From Lumbricus terrestris (taxonomy: Eukaryota; Annelida; Clitellata; Crassiclitellata; Lumbricidae): a stretch of DNA of 64,000 nucleotides. The stretch covers positions 22,180,830-22,244,829 of the forward strand of contig OX457039.1 of the NCBI GenBank assembly GCA_949752735.1, written 5' to 3'. Positions within the stretch are counted from its first letter, which is position 1. Each line of letters begins with the position of its first letter. The notes beneath the pieces are model-generated. The model did no database searches, had not been told where the DNA came from, and saw only the letters and a program-made list of their open reading frames with translations. Both the position numbers and the translations under genes were made by a program. Shown piece after piece: positions 59,790 through 64,000 of this stretch.

Positions 59790-59885
59790 GATTGAAACTC
59801 TAATGCAGTGTCCACGCTGTAGTCGGGAGCGCTTCTGAGTAGATAGCTTGAAGAGGCGCTATAGAAATTGAGAGATCAATAAAAT
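59790..59885 (+). mobile_element. SINE/LINE tail copy
   Basis: ATGCAGTGTCCACGCTGTAG and TCGGGAGCGCTTCTGAG match both the SINE body at 43640 and LINE tails. Confidence 0.75.
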
Positions 59886-59924
59886 AAAATGAAACATTCT
59901 ATTCACTTGAAAACTGTTCTTTTT

Positions 59925-60000
59925 GGCCATGCTGGAGTCGAGAGCCCCTCTGAGTAGTTTCCTTGAAAAGGTGCTATATAAATACTTGAATGAATTAATG
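59925..60000 (+). mobile_element. LINE 3' tail
   Basis: GGAGTCGAGAGCCCCTCTGA, GGTGCTATATAAATACTTG. Confidence 0.7.
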
Positions 60001-60519
60001 TTAAATTCTTCACCAAGGGGTGCTCGAAATAAAATGGAACTGCTCAGTGAGCGGAAGAGAGCAGAGTTAGTAGAAGAGAGCACTCTGAGCACAAAAAGGC
60101 ACAGTAAACACAAGAGCACAGTGAGCAAAAGAGAGCAGAAAGAGGCAGAGAGCAAAGGAGGGCACAGTGATCACAAGAGAGCCTAGTCAGCTTAGGAATA
60201 AAGTGAGCAAAAATGGACTGTCTTAGGACGGAAAAACAGCAAGTTAAACAATAAACTTGCAGCAGGCTGTGTATAGCCATCATGTGCTACAGGCTAGATG
60301 ACCCTGTACTCAATGCCTGCAACGAGCTACCGTGAGAAAACCCTCCTTTCAGATCTATTACTTTTCCCCCCACCATCGACCCCACAACCGTCTGCTTTGT
60401 CAAACTGACCGTGGGAAACTATTGATTGCTCTAATTAACAGATCATTATATACCTTGAAAGACGACTGCTTACGATCGTCGCCTGGCTTAGTGAAGGCTA
60501 TAATTATGATGTTCCAATT

Positions 60520-60845
60520 GTACATCTCATATACGGGAGGCAATGTCAGTGTAAATAAAAAAAATTCCACAAAATTTTCCGAGTTGCGGCAATAAAAGTG
60601 AGTCGGTCGGGTTACTGGAAACACAACATTAGTTTTTTGGCCTAAGATCCAACTCTATACGGAAGGCAATGTCACCGTATTATGTCAAAACAAATTTTAA
60701 AAAAAAAATTTTTTTAATAAAATATTTTTTTAATAATTTTTTTTAAATAAAAATATTTTACAAAAATATTTGAGTCGCGGCAATAAAAGAGGGTCGGTCG
60801 GGTTACCGGAAACACAACATAATTTTTTTTTGGCCTAAGGAAAAA
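60520..60845. repeat. Two tandem copies of the repeat at 1425-1562
   Basis: GGAGGCAATGTCA.. and GGAAGGCAATGTCACC.. each lead to GTCGGTCGGGTTAC and GGAAACACAACAT. T-rich filler between. Confidence 0.8.
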
Positions 60846-60908
60846 ATTGTTTTTGCATGGTACTCTATAATGCAGAAGTATCCAAATAGGTTTTTATTTA
60901 AATAACTA

Positions 60909-61680
60909 GCTGTACCCGGCCACGCGTTGCTGTGGCTGAAAAGACTCTCCCTCCCACCCTCCCACCTACCTTCCTTCCCCTGCCTCCCCTCTCCTCCCCT
61001 CCCTCCCTCCCTTCCTCACTCACTCCTCTTTTCCTCTTCTTTCCTCCCCTCCCCTCCTCTACCCGTCCCCTGCCTCACACCTTCCCTCCCGTTTCCTCCA
61101 TCCCTCTCCTCTTTCTCCCTCCCTCCCTCTTCCTCCTGCTCCCTCCCCTCTCTTCCTCACTCACCCCTCTCTTCCTCTCCTTTGTCCCTCCGTCCTCTGT
61201 TCCTCCCCGTCCGTTGTCCGTCCGTCCGTCCGTAAAACTTTCCGAGATCCTTGATTTTGTAAAAACCGACAGTTAGGCTACATACATTCGCTATAAACAA
61301 AGGCGCAGATTGCGCTTTTTTTACAAAGAAGCATATAAAACCCGCTCGTATTGTTGTGTGAAAATTTCAAAGCAATAGGTGAAGAAGTTTCCGAGATCGT
61401 TGATTTTGTAGAAAGCTATAAATGCGCTATAAAAGGCCGCACGTTATAAAAAGGCCGCATTGTAAGCAACGTGGGATGGAAATTGAAATCGGAATCGCTG
61501 GAGTGGAACTAAAAGTTGTGTTTTTTTGGTCGTAAAGATTGCGCTTTTTTCAAAAGGCACTTTAAAAACCCGCTTATGTTCGAATGGAACGGTTTTCGAA
61601 AATTTTCAAAACAATCGGTCAAAAACTTTCCGAGATCCAAGGTAACAAACAGCAACGTTTTACATTTTTATTTATATAGA
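60909..61680 (+). repeat. Retroelement-like terminal repeat with CT-rich core
   Basis: Head TAGCTGTACCCGGCCACGCG, several CTTTCCGAGATC repeats (about 61238, 61388, 61627) and an ATTTTTATTTATATAGATAG end. Class not determined. Confidence 0.6.
60948..61215. repeat. Polypyrimidine (CTCCC)n tract
   Basis: About 270 bases almost free of A/G on the + strand, ending in CCGTCCGTCCGTCCG. The Pro/Leu/Ser-rich frames here are artefacts. Confidence 0.9.
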
Positions 61681-61859
61681 TAGGCCCTTATTTATAGCAT
61701 AGGCCTAATGCCCATCAACAAATTATATGGTGCATAACAAATTATATGGTGCCACTGTAAGTGCAATTAATAAAACAATTAATAGAACAATTTATAAAAC
61801 AATAAAACAATTTAGGCCGATTATAAATGTACATAGCTTTCCGTGATGAAACTGACTTC

Positions 61860-62115
61860 ATGTCCTAGACATTTCTGCAGCGCCATAAATCCTGGGGAGA
61901 AAAGGCTCTCAGATATGAGGAGAAATACTGATATCAGTTCATCTCAAATTCCCTCCCCACTTTTAGTCTTCGGGAGGGAATGTGAAGGAATTTCCTTCCC
62001 ACTATTGCAAATTTAAAATAATAACTCTCTCAGTGCATTAGGCTCTGGGCCGTAAATCTCGTGGAGGGAAAGGAGGGAATTCCCTTCCCACTTTTTAGCC
62101 TGGGGAGGGAACGTG
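61860..62115. repeat. Imperfect internal repeat, GGGAGGGAA..TTCCCTCCC
   Basis: Three GGGAGGGAAYGTGAARGAAT-like phrases (about 61972, 62102) alternating with their complements. CTCAGATATGAG and GAAATACTGATATCAGTTC at 61908 recur at 62769. Confidence 0.7.
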
Positions 62116-62359
62116 AAAGAATTCCCTCCCCACAATATCTCCTCAGCTGTGTCACAATGTTAGGGTCAGCAAGCTGTAGCCGACTGCACATTGCTCGAAT
62201 CTTGGATACTTCAAAACTTGCCCTGTGGAATTAAAAGCCACCAGAGGTGCAAATGTCCATTGAATCTCGCCTTCATTACTACAAAGCGGGAGGAATTTAT
62301 GATGCGACATAATTATGTATATACATACCTGGTATATGTATACATATATAGCATACATA

Positions 62360-62705
62360 CATACATGTAAATTCAAAATAGACAAGCTCCTAAATACCTC
62401 TGTGGCTTGATGCACAAACCCCTCTCCGCAGTCCCTTCCCACCCTAACCGGTCTGCTGATCGACTTGATCTTCTAGTGACCTAGTCCCTCAGGCAAGGGC
62501 TATTAGGGGCCCATGGCCCAACACCGAGCCTTGCCATTGTATGTGGAATGACCGTAGTAAGATCTCATTGTGGGTAACACCTTCAGCACTTCGCTGCTTG
62601 AAGTCTTTCTTATTTCCTTGGACTGAGAGCGCCTCTGAATAGCTAGTACTGTAAGAGGCGCTTGTAACTTCTTATATACAATACAAGTTATACAACACAT
62701 TACAT
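62360..62705 (+). mobile_element. LINE 3' end, same subfamily as 18343-18680
   Basis: Colinear with that copy. Tail TATACAATACAAGTTATAC. Confidence 0.85.
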
Positions 62706-63159
62706 TCATGATTCATGCTTGCATAACGTGTGCAAAGTATGTAGGCAAACCATATTGGGAGTGTGGGCTCTCAGATATGAGAGGAGAAATACTGATATCA
62801 GTTCATCTCAAGATCACATTATACAGCATATTCGACTGTAGGCCAAAGGAGGATTACAAATAATTTTGAACAAGTAAAATTCTCGAATAAAGTCAATCAT
62901 TTTTTTCTTCCACGAAAAGAATCTGCATGTTTTGGTTGGAATTTGTAATCGCAATCGCAATCTCGAGATTTCTTCGATCAACGCCCACAGAAGCTAGGTC
63001 TATTCAGTGGCGGGGGAGCCAGAGTTTTCAGTAAAAATAATTTTGGCTATTAACAAGATCCTGACGACAAAAACAACAAAATGATATGATAAAGTTTAAA
63101 TAAAAATAATTTTACCCACCTTACAGTTATAGGTCTATTATTATTATTATTTTTTTTTT

Positions 63160-63605
63160 TACCCGAGGTATCTCAGATCCCTCGGGATTTCAAAAAATTC
63201 TCCGGAGACATAAAAAATTGTATTCTGGAACGGCTAGAACTCGTCAAGATCAGGCGAAGCACAGGTGCCTTGGAAGGCTATGGCGTTGAAACGTTGAATT
63301 AAAATGGCAATGCGCTGGAAAAGATAACTGGTTTCCCTCGTGTCACCGGTTTTACGAGCTAGACAGCGCCCCAACTCTGTGATGAAACATAGGCCACTGC
63401 TGTTAATTGGGCCAAGAGTCTCAATTGCCAATGGGACAAAGTGGTTGGTTGATTCTACTCGTCGCCCACACCACCACACCATCACATGATCATAAAAGTG
63501 GCCGCTATTTTCATGAGCATGCAGGCAGCAAAATGATGAAGCAATTGATTGCGTACCCTTTGCAGTTTGATTTCGACATCGAACGCATCGCCTCCTCGAA
63601 GTGCT
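63160..63605 (-). mobile_element. Retroelement ORF C-terminus
   Basis: The minus strand encodes VPLAIETLGPINSSGLCFI, then TGDTRETSYLFQRIAILIQR and FNAIAFQG before a stop at 63234. This C-terminus is familiar from invertebrate retroelement polyproteins (family not fixed). A TTATTATTATTATT tail follows. Confidence 0.65.
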
Positions 63606-63631
63606 CGCAGACTCATTCTTTCAACAGATGA

Positions 63632-64000
63632 CGCGAGTTCTGAATTGGTGCAACAGCTGCTGTCTCCTACCTGCGTTAGAACGAAGAAAGCTCGTTCATA
63701 TAGTAGGAAATGAAGAACAGGAGATCAGAAGAACACTTTAAAATCATTTGAATAAAACTGATGAATGACAAACGTAGAGATAACTAGGTCTACCCTAGGA
63801 CCGAGTGTTAGATGAGTTTCAAATATCTGTTACTGGCTGATGCTGAGTCTAGAATCTAGATAGAGCTTTATAGACCTCGGCTCCCTCCTCTTCTTTTTTT
63901 CCATTCTTCGCTAGAAACACGATCCACTTTGTGATCTGATATCACGGCCTCCAGTGTCATCCTGTCTGAAATTCTACAACCTACAATTCTACATAGTCTA
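63632..64000. other. No recognised gene at right edge
   Basis: No splice-supported coding sequence found. Confidence 0.4.

Noticed and set aside
60927..61276. Proline-rich ORFs
   Set aside because: Produced by the CTCCC tract in overlapping frames; no start context or splice support.

Overview
The window is eukaryotic, from an animal nuclear genome. It has split genes with GT-AG introns, many LINE reverse-transcriptase remnants, tRNA-derived SINEs, cut-and-paste transposons with clear target-site duplications, and long microsatellites. The gene content (a probable cilium dynein-docking protein and a transgelin/calponin-like CH-domain protein), the LINE and DNA-transposon mix, and the very frequent palindrome TAGGCCTA fit a marine invertebrate. 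The phylum cannot be fixed from the sequence alone. No prokaryotic gene, CRISPR array, rRNA or functional tRNA gene was seen.

Two host genes are supported, and their 3' ends face each other. On the + strand, exons at 15641-15826, 19046-19245 and 19470-19586 join in phase. They encode the C-terminal part of a TPR protein resembling ODAD4/TTC25. A further exon with a stop (25734-26161) fits the same donor phase, so alternative last exons are likely. On the - strand, four exons (58372-58458, 47704-47765, 45378-45600, 38634-38717) join in perfect phase into one calponin-homology domain with a short C-terminal tail. The introns are 2.1-10.6 kb and stuffed with transposons. The first coding exon was not found.

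Nearly everything else is mobile DNA. Region by region: 0-6.7 kb holds LINE fragments, one split by a piggyBac-type insertion and then inverted, and one interrupted by a three-element nest. 6.7-8.5 kb holds a hAT element and LINE tails. 9.2-10.2 kb is a TTAA-flanked MITE inflated by a TACA microsatellite. 10.3-14.4 kb is a GC-rich, internally repetitive block with an unknown minus-strand ORF. 14.6-18.7 kb is a series of L2/CR1-like 3' ends surrounding gene 1. 20-28 kb holds hAT elements, microsatellite and a LINE endonuclease fragment. 29.1-32.0 kb is a TTAA element with long inverted repeats and a nested mariner. 32.8-36.6 kb and 39.3-46.4 kb hold LINE, hAT, mariner and SINE nests. 50.3-58.3 kb holds more LINE, hAT and SINE copies and the second copy of a 1.7-kb repeat. 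59-64 kb holds LINE tails and a polypyrimidine tract.

The genes do not form an operon or pathway. The transposon layers give a relative insertion chronology. I found no convincing previously undescribed functional system. The most unusual items are the LINE/MITE inversion, the nested 4-bp-TSD elements starting GTGAC, the GC-rich repetitive block, and the alternative last exons.
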